A DNA stretch of 64,000 bases from Halisarca cf. caerulea (taxonomy: Eukaryota > Porifera > Demospongiae > Chondrillida > Halisarcidae), in contig CAUJGJ010000029.1 in NCBI GenBank assembly GCA_963170055.1, positions 275,701 to 339,700 of the forward strand, written 5' to 3'. Under the pieces are notes generated by a model, which was given only the letters and a program-made list of their open reading frames with translations, was not told the DNA's origin and made no database searches. Positions 1 through 15,100 of the stretch are shown here, one piece after another (position 1 is the stretch's first letter; each line of letters opens with the position of its first letter). The translations under genes and the position numbers were made by a program.

Positions 1-189
1 TGTGGCTTTGTCTACTATTTCAACTTGGACAAGTTCTTTAATGTCCTCAGGAATCTTGCCACCAGGAATAGCAATGGTGTACTTCCCAGCTTCAGTCAAA
101 TCAGTGAGTTGACCATATGCAGTCTCTTCAACTGAGCCAAGAGTTCCTTGTATCCTCTTGTACCATTCCAAGCTTTTATTACAAGTTTC
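1..189 (-). CDS. RNF213-like exon (q), runs off left edge
   Basis: After a CACCTGCAG acceptor it reads ETCNKSLEWYKRI, then LGSVEETAYGQLTDLTEAG. This is the LEWLK...GSVE...LTxAxxxGxY landmark of RNF213. The frame is open to base 1, so the exon continues outside the window. Confidence 0.75.
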
Positions 190-3100
190 CTGCAGGTGAA
201 AAAGTATCACTATCAATTCAGTTCACAGTATACTACTCCATAAACATATGTACCATATGTTCAGCAATCTTCTCAAGACCTCCCTCTATATGTTTACATC
301 TATTCATAAGATCAAACATCCCAGCAGATTTTGGGAGATGAAAGATGATAGGAGCCATTTTTGTTCCAACAGTCTCCAAACTTGTAAGGCGGTCTACACT
401 GGATGCATCCTCACATTGCGTGATTAGGGCAATGTTAGTGAAGGTCTGAAGTTGACTGGCATCTGAAGCAGTGATAAAATAAATAAGGGTACTATCAGGG
501 TACTATAGCAAGAATCCATACAGTATATCATTGTGTGATGGAATGAAGTTTCTACCTCCAAGGGTTTTGATCCATTCGATAATATCATGACTTTTCCCAA
601 CTAGAATCAGAGAAGTGTGATATTTATCAAAATGTGCTAAAAAGGCGGCATTCCTAGCAAGATCATCCATGCTCACTGCAGAGAGTGACATTGGGCCCAA
701 CTTTTCCTCAATCTACAGAAACATACAAAAGTAATTGCTGCATGTTTGGTTACTTACTGATCAATTACCATACACATCAAAACAAATACATAACAGGGCC
801 GCATTTAGGGGGTGGGGCATCCCCCCCCCCCCCTTGGAGATCTGCTGCCTCCCTAAACTTGTATCTCAACATATGCACTAAGGGTTCCTGAAAGGTAGAA
901 TTTATTTGAAAATGGATGAAAAACAAGCTTTTAGGCTATTTTTTGAAAATTTTCTCAAGACCACTGTCTCCAATCCCTTAATCCCCTTGAATTGTACATA
1001 CATAGCATTGCTACCTAGTACATAATACCCCCCCTCCCCCCCCCCCCCACACACATTGCATTGTCTCCTATAATAACACCCCTCCCCCTCCCAGTCTCTG
1101 TACACCTATACATTCCCATATTGCATTGCCTCCCCTAAGATTCTAGGAAGCTCAATTTGCCCCCCCCCCCCCCCCCCCCCCAGCCCCGAATCCTGTATGC
1201 AGCCCTACATAATAAGTAGGCCTGGGGCCAAAATAGTTCACATTCTGATACACACTACACCACCCAGCCATGCACATCTTCAATGGTCAAAGTGACTACT
1301 GAATTCTATCAATTCTTAAAAGCCACAGTTTTCAATGATATACTAAAAATTCAATTCATACCGCATAACTATTACCCATCACACCCCTCCCCCCGCCCCC
1401 AGGGTCTACTAAAATTAAGTTTGGTTAAAGAGCTTCTAGTAGAATAAGCTGTTTAATCTATGATTTTAAATTATGCCCACTAATATGCATGGCATATTTG
1501 AAGAATATCAAACATTAATATGTGCCAGTATACCAATAGATCCTGAAATCCTAACATTATTGTATAGTATTATTAAGGGTAAACCCTTTCAGCAAAGCTG
1601 GAGTAAACAGGGGACTATCTGTGCAAATACACATTATATCTGATGTAACAATATACAATGTAATTAAATAATTATATAGGGTTAATAATACAGCAGACTT
1701 ACATATACAAGCTTAAGATCACAATCACATTAATATCTACTGTACATACATACATGAGCAATATTCTTAGCTCCATCAAAATTTCCGGTCAGCTGAAGGG
1801 CTTCCTTCACTTCCAACAGATGTTGAGCCTGCTCTGAAACACGTCTGGCATCACTGTATACTCTAGTCTGATGCATGATCTGTTCAATCCATTTATCACA
1901 GTTACTAGGAGGACGTCCCTCACATTCATCCAAGGCACGAACAAGTTTCTTCAGTTCAGGATCCTTCTTAACACGCCTAGGTGGCAAGAGCCTCAGAGCT
2001 TCTTCACAAGATACATCCATTCTCTTTAGTTTGTCAGCCTTTTCTTTTAGTGAGTCATAGAATGTGGGCCACACATTATTAGCTAAACATTCAAAGCTGT
2101 CAACTTTTATGGCATGCTCCGACCACAATTTTGCTGTCACATCATTTTGCCAAGTTTTGAAGACAATATAGAATTGATAGTATATTGACTGGACAGTTGT
2201 CACTAGTGCTGAAGCACCCAAACGACTCTCCAGAGCAGCAATGGTCAATCTTTCAATGTCCTCGTTACAAAAACGTTGAAGTTCATCACATTCAGCTGCA
2301 TGTAGTACACAAAATGCATTGCAATGTAAGGGTACTATACGTCTAAAACATATAAGTATAGTGACAAACCTGCCCCTTTGCCAGTCATAAATTTTCTACC
2401 TTGTTGACAAAGAAACTCGAGCCTTTGAACATTTTCCTCAAATTTCTTAAGAACTGACTGGCACAATTGAACTGCTTTTGCAATACTCGCACTTTCATCT
2501 CCTTCCCCTTTGATTTGAAACAAGGCCTTTGTCATGTCCTCAAAATTTTGACCATATAAAGTGATTATTCTCAGATTTTCAACAGAAATTCCTTTCTCTG
2601 GAATTGTCTCCACAACACTCTCTAAAATTACTTTTGCATTTTCAACTGCACTACTATGACCAGTCTGTGACACTGTACAATAGAAGTGTATATGTACTAG
2701 TTAAATGAATATATAAATAAGATACAGTATTCGAGACAATAACAATGTTCTTAGGATGTTCTGACATCCAGTCAGATCAGGTCTGGCTGGATGTCAGAAA
2801 AGTCTAGAATGCCATAAGTGGAGCATAGCCTCGGTCACACTGAGGTTAAGCCAAGGTGACAGTCATGGTCACAGTAAGGACTACCAAGACAACTATACTA
2901 TTACCAAGATTAGATTGGCCATCTTTATGATCACAACAAGCAAGATGCAGAAATCACAAGGTTCATGTGACCCATGAATCAGGACCATACTGCGACCACT
3001 ACCACAAAGATATTATGCAAACGTAATTGACAAATTCCCCAGCTATAGCAACAGTTGCATCCTTGCAATTATAAATTTATGAGATGCAAATATGTGCATG

Positions 3101-6023
3101 TAAATATATGCATCTCATGACACAGAAACATAAATTAAATCATAAGAGTTAAAAAGCTTTATGGAACAGAGATCTATACATTAGAACAAATTTGGGCAAT
3201 CCTTACAAGGCACTTTCCAATACTCCAAGTACAGAGGTGCCTTCAGAAAGCTGTGTTAGAATGGTGTGATGACTTGTGAACAAAAAACTTGGGATTTGTA
3301 AGTCAACAACACAACATCCACAATACACTTGCTATATAGCACCAAAGGTACCTAAAAATCAAGATTTACCATTTGAAAATACTTTAAAACAGTGAGGCCA
3401 CAAGCTCCAGCTGCATAGTTCTTCAAATTTTATATTCTCTGGTTGGGAATACTTCCGATTTAAATACTTGTACAGAATACCTCGGATTTTTCTGCTACGT
3501 CCTGTAACCAGGGTTTCCATTGCCTTTTCCTGCAGTAGGCAAGCATACGTATGTACATACACATGTGTGCAAAGCAGAGAATCTATCATGCTCCATTGAA
3601 ACTCATGCAACTACATTGAACCATGTTCCCATTTAAAACGGTACAGTATGCTTCATAAGAAACCTGACAATGATAGCGCTTTTCAATTCACATTTGACAC
3701 ATTCCGTCACATTTAGCTTTTGGCAAGTTTTATTAGCGGTAGGCGTTTGGTGATTGACTAGCGCTAATTCAAGGACCAAGCGTGAAGAGTTTAACACATT
3801 TCAGTTTATGCTTAAACATGGATATTCTTTATGAAGATAACAATTCATTTAGATATGGTGGCAAGACATATCTTGAGGTATACTCGAAGCTTCAAAGAGA
3901 AGATGGCGCATTTGGAAAGTTTCTCAAAGGATGAGCATTTGTTGTGAAGACAAAGTTGCACGCACATAAGGAAATTTTCTGCTTCACATAATAGCAGACA
4001 AGTAACCATCACTCCTTCGAATTTCTTTTGGAATCGATAGAAGTATATACATTCACGTTGCAGCATTTTTATCATGAAGGATAAGTGTGTTGTAGTATCT
4101 ATGGGTGAACCGAGAATAGACAAATTTGGATTAATGCAATGCAGATTACGGTTTTCCATAAATCGCATGGCTAAGCAAAAATTGCCATTTCGTCCCCAGA
4201 AATATGCTCTAATACCTGCTAAAGGATTTTGGTTAGCATCACGATTTTATGAAGTGTACTGTACATCATAATACGTACCACACAATCTCATGCAATTTTA
4301 ACTGGAGTAGTGTGCTATATAGTCATGCAATATGAATCAAAACTAGGGATAGATGTGAACTAAATAAGATAGTACTACCAACTAACTGACAAATGTGACA
4401 GTTGCCAGTAGAAATCAAATATTAGTGGAATTTGATAATTTTGAGATGTTTACACCACTCTATAGCTATGCTTATGTACAGTAGATTACTTTCTGCAAGC
4501 TGCATACCTTTTCATCTTTTGGATATGAAATTACAAGCCAACAATATTCGCATGTTTATACACACGGAATTGACAACGGTACGCAACCATCAGTAATCAT
4601 ATTGAAGCACCTTTCTGGTAGAATGCACCCTGCACATACAATCTTTGTACTTTAAGAATATCAAAAAGCGTTAATTAAAGAAGTCAAAAAATTCCACTTC
4701 AATTTGTTCTTCGTTTGGGCAGTTTCAGGGCAATTTGGGGTCATTTGGAGTCTTTTGCGAATAGTTTCCTTTTTGTACAGCAATTCTTCTAAAAGCACAC
4801 ATGAAGCTTAAAGTTAGCCTGCAAGCTATAGCACAAATCATACTAGCTGGCTTGTAAAGCTATAAATGATTCAGAACTAGCACAAGGATGTTGCTAAGTT
4901 GTCGATACCATCTTCTCTAAACTGACTTGAGCACGTACATTCAATTTCTACTGACAACTGTCACAAATAGAAATTAATAAAACAATTGCATATACAGACC
5001 TAGTCTCGCATGCTAACCCTACCACTGCCATTCATTTATGCCCTTCTTAAGCAGTGTTGCGAGAAGGAAGAACAGAGATAGGTGCTGGCTTGAGAACAAA
5101 TCCAGCCCTACATGTAATTAGCAGCAACTACAAAGCAGAAATGTAATAATGCATCTGAAATAGGGAATAGCAAAGGCTATGTAACATGCAAGTTCTCATT
5201 CAATGTTTTCCCATTTGATCTACATTATCTGTCAACTATGCATAGCTGGCTCAAAGTAATTTGTAACACCATGTACTGTACGTAGCTCAGTTAAGTTGGT
5301 ATATACCTTAAGGTTGCAATTGTTAGCAAGTACTAATTTTAGCATTTTCTGGTGGCCAATATTTAGCGGGTACTTATTTTAGCGATTTGATAGCATTTCG
5401 TACCAAATCTGTAGTTGAAGATTTTGGAAATGTTACCTCCTTTTCCAATTCTTTTGTAAATCACCATTTCTAATCTTTACATACAGTACTACACCGTTGC
5501 AATCGAAAGGTGCAGAAACGAAACACTGAGATCACAAAACTTAAGCTTGTAGATATAATTAGAAGAATCGATCTTGCCAGCGTATACCTTCAAAAAATTG
5601 TCATCGCTTTTAGGTGAATCTAAATCGAAAATGACTAATACGAATGATTCTTTTAAACTTCACATGTATTTGGTTCACTGGTTACCGTTAATTTCGCTGA
5701 CTTGGCGTAGATCTTACTTCTGTTTGGAGCCACCATTTTCTCCTGTACAGTGCACAGTACATCCATACTTTGTACAATACAAAATATTAGCGGATACATT
5801 TATTGGCGGGTATAATCGTTAGCGGACACTTAAGTTAGTGAATTAGAGGCTCCTTGCTAACTTCGCTAAAATTAGTACCCGCTAACATTTGTAGCCTTAA
5901 AGTATTATTGCAGTGTAAGATAGGGGACCTTGAGGTAGTCTTATATACGTAGATAGCTATTATATGAGGCTACTACACAAGCTGGGCATGCACCTGTATT
6001 GTGTGTGTGCATATGTGCATGTG

Positions 6024-6111
<88 letters not shown>

Positions 6112-9100
6112 ATGTGGGTACATGTGTGTGTGTGCATGCGTGCATGCATGCGTGGGAGTGTGTGCACATAGTTCTAGGCAGATTCATACACAGATACATA
6201 GGTTACCTTCGCACAGAGAGACCTCCTGCAGGTCAATGTTTACTTGTGAGGTAAGGAATACATTGAGTTGCACAAATTCCAATGGTGCCAAGAGTTTGTT
6301 TGAAGCAGTTTTCTTTATAATATTTTAGGGAATAGAAAGCCACGCTCAGAAGGGTATGCATGGAGTTACCAAAATATTACACCCTGAAATAGCCAATTGT
6401 AACTAGTAATCATAAACAATACTATGAACAGAGATGCTGTATACTGGTGAATCAAAATAGCGGACCTTTATACATGAGGTAACAAGCACCTACAAAATTA
6501 ACAGAGGTATGCAATCAGCTTACATTCAGGCGTTCAAATGACTCTAATATTTCGTCAAGTAATATTCTTTCTAAATCTTCTGAAACTGTAGATTCATACT
6601 CCAAGATTGACAACTTTCTTTGTACAGAAGGCACCTGCAGCATAAACATATCATACTAAACTGCAGGGGTTGAGTGGACCTCCCCCACGTGTGCAAATTT
6701 CACCAGCTTAAATCTTTGTAGTATACTAGTTGTACACTTTCCAATCCATAAACGTTTGACACTTGCTTCTCCTTTCAAAGACAGCATTCTACTCCAAACC
6801 TGTGTGAAGTAGAATGCAAACACGGTTTCAGTATTGCAAACACTTTATCCTTGTATGTACAAGATATTAGATGTGCCTGGTGAAAAACAGTCCAGATGCA
6901 TTTCACTTAGTACGTTTAATGATGGAAATCATGGTACAGGTGGCCATAAATATTACAAAAAGTGCATTCTCAAAACAATGACATGAGATTCAGGATGGGA
7001 TGAAAGTACAGAGAGGTACAGCATGTACTGTTCATGCATGTACAAGATGAAAACAGTGCTTCACTACCACTACAGCATAGGTAAGATAAACCTGCCAGGA
7101 TGGGATAATTTGAATATATATACTTGATACTATGCGTGGTTCTTATAAGGCCGTGGTCACACTACATCAAATTCGACATTTGCGTTCACGTCCACGTCAC
7201 GTTAAGCTGGTCATACATTAAAATTCAAAACGTGAACATGGAAGTAACAATTGCTGTCACAGTGACATCTACATTTTTTTCTGAAGTGATATTGCCAAGA
7301 AGGTTCTCGTATGATTGTGAAAGTCTTTGGGAACAAATCTGTTCAAAATAGCAGAAATAAGCAAGAAACGGAAACTGAAGTAGGATGTTGAGGCTGCACG
7401 TAAGCTAATTGATACTTGGGCCAATGTTTTGAGTGAGACCAGCGGAAAGATAATGAAAAACCTTATCCAGAGAGGGCTGTTTCACACAAGATAGACTCCC
7501 TCGTAAAGACAGGCAAGCACATGTACAGCCTTTACCCAAATATAGAAGAAACAGGGAAGGAGTGGATGACAAGGACATGATAGATGTGGACAAAGCCAAG
7601 CTATCCTGGCCGAACTTTGCTACTTTCTATGAGTGGTTCAAAAACCATCCTTCTCTAAGTCCAGGTAACGTTAAAGATTCTGGCAAGGTCAGAGAAGACA
7701 AAACAGCCCTGTCAGGGGAAGCACACCGACAAGCTCAAGATGCCCAAGCAGGGCATCCAACAAAGACAGCGAGAGTTTGGTTGACAATGATGAGTGGCAG
7801 GACATCAATGAGGATGTTTAAGTTGACAAAGACGATGATGGAGATGATGACATTCCACTCAACAGAAGAAACATTGTGTCCACCAAAGGAAAGCAACTTG
7901 CTCGAGTTGGTAAAAAAAAGACAGCCACTTCTGTCAGTCAGGTGCATCTACTGTCAGGCCTGACAGAAATGTAACAAAGAATACAGAATCGCCAAAGTGA
8001 GCATGACAAAAAAATGCATCAAGAGGAGATTGCATTTCAGCAACAAATAGAACAGGATAGCATCAAGTTCAAGACTAAATTGATTACTGAGCTGAAGCAA
8101 CAAAGCAGCAAATTTCAGCGGGATCTGATGTAGTCAAATCAAGGGATTGTTTGACAAACAATACAAGTAGTACATTTTGGCCACATTCACATATATTGAA
8201 AAGTATTTTGTAAAACTTGACCCAGTATTATTGTGTTTTGTCACTGTACCTGCATAAGTATACGCATGTGGGACATGTCCGTGAGCTTAAAATTTCAGCG
8301 GAGGTGTCTGAACATTGATGCAAGATTTCAAAACAGCCCTCATGACATTCAAATTGCCAAAGATCGACTCGTTCAAGGTCTTAAGCTTTCGCCTATGAAG
8401 AATCTTAGTTTCACGTCACCAGCTACTTTCCCTTGATCCTCGTGAAGGAGAAACAGAAAGTGCTGGTAATGCAAAACTAAGCAAATCAAAACCAAATTGT
8501 AGTATAAACACGTCAATAAAAGTATGGGTTGCCGCCGCTCGCTTACCAGGTTAGAGGTTCTTCAGGCTTATTTCCTTCAGAAAAAACATCATCTTTAATC
8601 ATTGATAATGATTTAGTGCACATATGAAATTGCAGCACAAAAATTCGAGAATTTTCGTCTTTCTTGGTGAAGTAAGATTGCATACTAGTTGTGAACAAAG
8701 TTAAGAACCTCGCAATTGCTAAAACGAAAAATAACTTTTAAAACAGAAATTAAATTGTGTTCAATTCCATTTTGACTGCTGCTTATATGAATTCAAAACT
8801 GATTTGTGTGCTTATGTTTTGAGTTGTAATGCTAGATTGAGTATTACAATGGCCAGGTGCAAAGTTGGCAGTTTTTGTTGTTTAATCACTTGCCGCATGC
8901 TTGCAAGATGTGTGCGTAGACTATAGTATCAGTCCTCGTGAGACAAGACTGTATGACAGTGCAACGTTTGTAATAAATTTGTGATATTTGGTACTCAATT
9001 TGGTTGAGTAATGGTTGAGGATAATGTAAGGTGTGCGTGGCATATTGGAATATAAGCACCCTGCAATGTTATCGAGACACGAGCTATCGATCTATAGCTG

Positions 9101-12100
9101 GCAATTGATCATGCGGTAAGTTCAGTTTTTGATTCAATGGGTGACCTGTAGAATTTACATCTGCTGTACATGTCATATGTTTGTGCAGAATTGCATTACG
9201 TACTTTTGAATAGAATTTTATATACATAGGTATGTAACTTAAATCTGTATCATTTTGCAATTTTGTGAAAATGTGTAAATGTATACACAACAAGTATCGG
9301 TGAGTATTTATGCACATATACTTGTCATTCATAGTTATATCTGCGGCGAAAGTGGCATACTCGACGACCAAGACTCATAGACAGTGACACTGGTTTGCGT
9401 GCGAAATAAATGATCATTAGTACAAAGTAGACTGAGCCTGCTAACATCTTGACGATTTTAACTAATGTTTCGTTCGTGATCTAGGATATTCTGGATAGAA
9501 GAGTGCAGTTACCTGCCACAGCACTTTTTTACATTGATTCAGCATGTTGCAGTGAGTATTTGAGGTGCGAAGGTCGATCGGCAGAACCTGGGCCTTTTTT
9601 GACGGTATTAGTGTAGCTTGAACATTGCGACTAAGCATTGATGTGTTTTATAAATTTACAAATACCTAAAAAAACTTATTAAAACACAAAACGGCTTTTT
9701 CAAAGTCGATAAGATTCGAAAGATTCTGCTATTGCTAAATCACTGCAAGCGCCCGCTATTGATGACATGTTACGACGTTTACCTTCAGTTAGTAATGACA
9801 TATAGGTAAAATGTGACAAATACCATTCCACAACTTTCTCGCCTTTAATCCCCAACTTCCAAAAAGCACTATAATGCCCCTATGAAGTGCCCCAAATCCT
9901 ACAACCGAGGAAGTATCAACAGAAAAAAGTCATAATTCCTTTGAATCACACTCTTTTATTCATCTAACACATTCAAGTGAAACATACAGACGCATGTGGG
10001 GCATGTCCATTTGTACTTAAATGGCTTCCAAAGTTGGCGATTTTACTCGCTAAAAACTCCCCAGTTTCTTACTTGTACAAATTAAAATGGACAGTTAATG
10101 ATCTTAGGGCAGTATAAACACATCAAAGCTACTTGTTGTGCTACTTTTCAACCAAATATTTTCCTTTGGTGTTCGAATAATTGATGATGTATCCGATAGT
10201 CCAGATCAGCAGCTTTAGGATGTGAGTAAATCAGAACTTAGGCCTACAGACACAAAATATGGACTAAAATGTTCCTATCAGTGATATCTAATATTCAACC
10301 CATGGCAGTTTTGAATACTGAAACAGTTTCAAAAATATTCAAGAAAAACTTACAAAACTCTGAAAAATTCCGCAATAACTCCCTGGAAATACGCCGCATC
10401 AAACCCCTCATGGGTAAAAAGTTGAAGTACCCAACACTGATAACAATAACACAGGGTATCTATATCAGCCCACGGCTGCTTGGGATTTGGGGCGTGCATG
10501 TACAAAATTTATAAACAATGTCACCCCTAACAGTAAACAACATCACCACAAATTGTAAACTACGTCACACTAAAGAGGACGTCACTGAAGGTTCCCCATG
10601 TAAGCAGATACCGATATTAGTGATGTCACAGCCCCGCATCACGATACGTCATCAAAAATGGCCGTTTTACACTAGGCAAACAGAAATCAGCTTTTCCGGA
10701 GGAGAAAATGCCCTACAACTTTCCTGTTTGTTTCACTTTTCGATTTAATGTAGTCTTGACTATAGGATTTTGCTTGTTGAATAATATTATAATAAGGTAA
10801 GCGAAAATAAATGCTGTATTTGTTTCCAGTTTTTGCCGATTTGGGTACCAAAAAAGTGTTTTTTTTCCAAATAAATGGTTTAACAAGGTTATAGTCGTGA
10901 ACAACAAGCAAATTCATATAGTTCAAATATTTTGCTAGCGACTGAAGTAAATTTCGTGAAGGTACAGTGTCATCTTCTCCTCCGGAAATGGCAATTTCTG
11001 TCTTTTACCGAAAGTTTATGGCTCCTTTGTTGTTGCCTCGAAATTCTCTGTTTCGTACTTTTTCTTCTTTGGGTGTTCCTACAAATAACATTTGTTTAAT
11101 TTTACAAAGTGTAATGTATAGGTTTATCCGTATTGAAGGCATAATATGCTATGAAAGTTGGTCAAGTTTCACGACGGCCATTTTACCGTAATATCCGAGG
11201 GCTGAAATAAATACCCTGTGAAAATCTTCGGAAGGCTCCTACGACAATCCGCTGATTTACTCCACGACATGGCAGTTTGCTGACAAGATCCGTTCGCGAA
11301 GAGCTGCCGTCACATGATAGTCATGTGATTTTGATGTGATGTCATCCTGGACTTTACGCAACTCCAAAGTGAGGATGATACCGAAGCTTTGAAGCTAATA
11401 GACAAAGGAGTGATCAATACACAAGCGAATGCAAGCTCGATGGAAATATCCTATCTCAATCCATAAGCCATTATCAACCAGAAAAAAAATGATGGAAATG
11501 AAGCGTTAGCAACAAACACAGTCGAACCACCGCGGATCGGCGACATTCAGGTGTACAATCTTTGTTTAAGCACACTAATCGCTAGTCAGTGTTAACTTGG
11601 TACGCAAGTGGGACATGCCCAAAACCTCCCTAATGTGCTAACAAGCTGGAATTTCAGCGAAAACGTTACTGAAATGGCTTCGAATCATGTGACATACGTG
11701 TGACATTCTATGACCTTTTTTGTTTAGGATTGGATTAGGATTGATTGTGCTGCGTGGCAATTCATCATAGATTTGGTGCTTTTAAGCCTTTATCTGAGGA
11801 GAAACAGTGTCAAGCACATATATTTGCATAAGGACGATCGCGGACTGCAGGAGTTTCGAAATCGAGTGTAATTTTCCAATCAGTGGTAAGTTCAAGGCAT
11901 TAGGAATGCTGCATAAAGTGATACATCTTTTCCTAAGATGTTAGGCTTGTAAAAGAGACTTTTCTATTTAGATTTAAGCCCAACAACAACTACCGTTCGT
12001 ACCTTGTTCTTTGAGATTGCCAACCCGCGCCTCGATGACTCGAACGCTTAAAATTCTCCTCTTTTGCCGTCTTTACACTTTCTTCAGTCATCTGCCTTCT

Positions 12101-15100
12101 TTAAATAATGGTCTGTTTCCTCTGACTTTTTTCGCCTGCAACGCATCCGTCCTTGCCATGCTCCCCCACCTTCAAAGTAGTCTTCACTTTCAAACAGTAT
12201 TAAGAGTTCAATGATGTCACAGCCCTCATCACATGACTATCATGTGAAAACAGGCCCCTTGCGAAAGAAATTTTTTTGCAAAATGCCATGTCGCCGAGTA
12301 AATCAGCGGAGCGACGTAAGAACCTTCTGAGTCTTTCATTGTGATCAGCATTGACTGCTTCAACTTTTCACCGATGGGGGTTTTGATGAACTTGTTTTCA
12401 GAGAAGTTATTGACGAATCTTTTATCGAGCTGTGAGTACTTGCTGAATATCTTTAAAACTATTTCAGTAATCAAAACCCCCATCGATAGAAAGTTAAGAT
12501 ATTTTCATTAGAAACAATTCAGTCTTTATCCTGTGTCTGTAGGCCCATGTTCCGATTTACTCGCGTCGAATAAAAGCCTAACTCAACTACCTGATAAATC
12601 GTCGATTAGTCGAATGCTCAAGAAAGCCACTTGGATGAAAAATAGATCAATGTGTAGCTTAGATATGTTTGTACTGCTTTAGAACCATTCATTGGCCATT
12701 TCACTACATATTGTGAACAAATAAAGCAATTTGTAAAGAGTAAATTCGCCGACTTTGGGAAGCCATTAAAGTGCTAATGGACATGTCCCATATGCGTACT
12801 TCAGAATACATCAACTTGTCTTTGTTCAACCTACTAACTGATTGTATAAAACCTAGGCATCATTCAATCTCGAAAGTATTGCAGTTCGTGCAAACAAATA
12901 CTGATCGTAAATGCGATCCCTTAGTTTCTATAAAAAAGAAACGTGTCTGAGATCAATCGTGCCCAATATAACATTTGCAAAAGTATGAGTGCTGAATAAA
13001 TTCCGCAGCACTAACAAACTTTAGTCTGTGAACAAAATACATTATCACGCGCATGTCACATGACTTGAAGCCTTACATAGGAAATTTTCGGCCAAATTCC
13101 AGCTCATTAGCATCATTGCAAGATTTTGGACATGTCCCACATGCGGAGTCAGATGTAGGCTACAGTAGCTAAAAAGGCCAAACACTTGTTCCTACTAGCT
13201 TACTAGTACTTACTTGAAATTCATACTTTTCATATCCAATACTATTACATCCAAACTGCTTTTCCTCCTCGTCCTTCACATACTTTTTCTTCTTAACATA
13301 GGCTACCAAGCCCCTTACAACATCATGGCACATATTCTGCAGCAAGTTATCAACTTCATCCCTTTTGGTGCCATAGCTGCAAAGCCACAGGCAGAGCTGT
13401 GCAGTTGCTGTCACCACATTCTGGTCAACACAGTCAGCAGAAAGTACTGCACTAGCAATCTTGAAAGCAGACTTGGTTGATGTAGAAACATCTCTCCTGG
13501 AGCTAAATTAATGCAAAACAACATTACTCATCAGTGTTTCATTCAGCAAAATACCAAAAAAAACAGGAGGTGGGCAGGTCGGAAGCAGTAGGAGACAACC
13601 CCTGAAAGAAAGTGTGACTATTGCTTCCATTCATACACAGGCTCATTATAGTGGATTTTAGACAACTAAAAAAAATGGCTGCCATCAAAAAGGGGTGACA
13701 AATACATCACGATTTTGACTCACAGAAAATAAATTCTGGCTCATTTTAAATCATCTACACTCTTTAATGCTTATTTTCGAAACATTAAATCAGAAAAACA
13801 AGCTCATATTGTATGCGAAAATAAGTAAATAAGAATCCAAAAAGTACTGTTTTTGCAGTAAATGTCGATGTCCGCACGTCTAGAAGTGCTTTAATAGGGG
13901 CAAAACTAGTATCAAATAAAAGAGTAAAGTTGACTACATTAGGTATTCCTGAGCGGAAAATATATAACCCTAAATGACATAGATATAACCAAAAATGTCC
14001 TTTTCCGCTGTAAAATAATGAAAATTAAACCATAAAAATGCTAATATCTTTTGCGTACCTAGTTATATTTTCTCCGCTCAGAATAAACAAATGCACAAGG
14101 GTACTTTGAAATAGTTTTTGCAGTCTCCGTCGCAAAGAAAACCATCTAGACATGCGGATTCTACATTCTATTTCTAACAAGTTCAAAGCTGCATTTTAAT
14201 GTGACATCATTGATGACGTTGCGTATCATTCCAAGATGGTCGCGTGCATGAAAATTTGCTATGTTACTGTTATAGTTTTGATATCAAAGTTAGTTTCGTC
14301 ATTTTGTTTAGATTTTCTCAGCGAAGGAAGTTGGACACTAAATCTTTTGATTCTACTTAATCGATCTTTGTTTGCGAACGAGTATGGGTGAGTTACAGTC
14401 ATTTTAACTGATCTTCATATTTTATTGTAAAATCTCTCACCGTCACTACTAATAGGGTAACTCTTGGTACTATCGTATGATTCTGATATTCTTTGGATAC
14501 TTAAGTAAAATGTCTAGGCTTCAGATACCAATTTCGGGGATTTTGTGTGAATACCGTTGCACGAATGGTTCTTGATTGCAACTTTTGTGTACGCAAATTG
14601 TCCATTTGTGGTACTTGATACTTTTGATCACCATATCCGTCTTTTAAAAGCTTTAAAAATGACGGATTTAGTGGCGCAAAAGTTCGAATCGAAACTCTCG
14701 CAATATGCAAACATTTCCCGCTACAGATAGAGATTATGCAACTTGTGATGACACACGTGACGTTTTCCGAAGAGGTAGTCATGAAGTGTACAAAAAAGGT
14801 GACAAATTCCCTACATTCCAATACTTTGTCACCTAAAATCCCCACATTCTAAAATACGCCATAATGCCCCTGTGTAAAGGTTACATAATTCTGAAAACTA
14901 TGCTATCTCATACATTTATTAAAAATGGCCACTAATAAGTGACAACATACTCGTATAGCAGCCCACCCACCCACTCCCCACCACAAGGCTCTATTTTTAG
15001 TCCTGTGGTGGACAGTACAGTACGCTTCATAAAAAAAATTGACAAGAATAGCGCTTTCCAGTTCAAATTTGACACTTTTCATCACGTTTAGTGTTTGGCA

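Larger units (their letters stand above)
9991..13145 (+). mobile_element. CGCATGTGG-family MITE B1, with two later insertions
   Basis: Left end CGCATGTGGGGCATGTCC, right end GGACATGTCCCACATGCG, flanked by GA on both sides. Its own sequence is about 1.2 kb. The total of 3.15 kb is explained by a 766-bp element at 10,452 and an inverted family member at 11,603. The left end matches 18,777 (ATGGCTTCC...GGCGATTTT) and the right end matches 20,040. Confidence 0.8.

Noticed and set aside
5941..6328. Overlapping His/Thr- and Cys/Val-rich open frames
   Set aside because: All are translations of the TG microsatellite in different frames.
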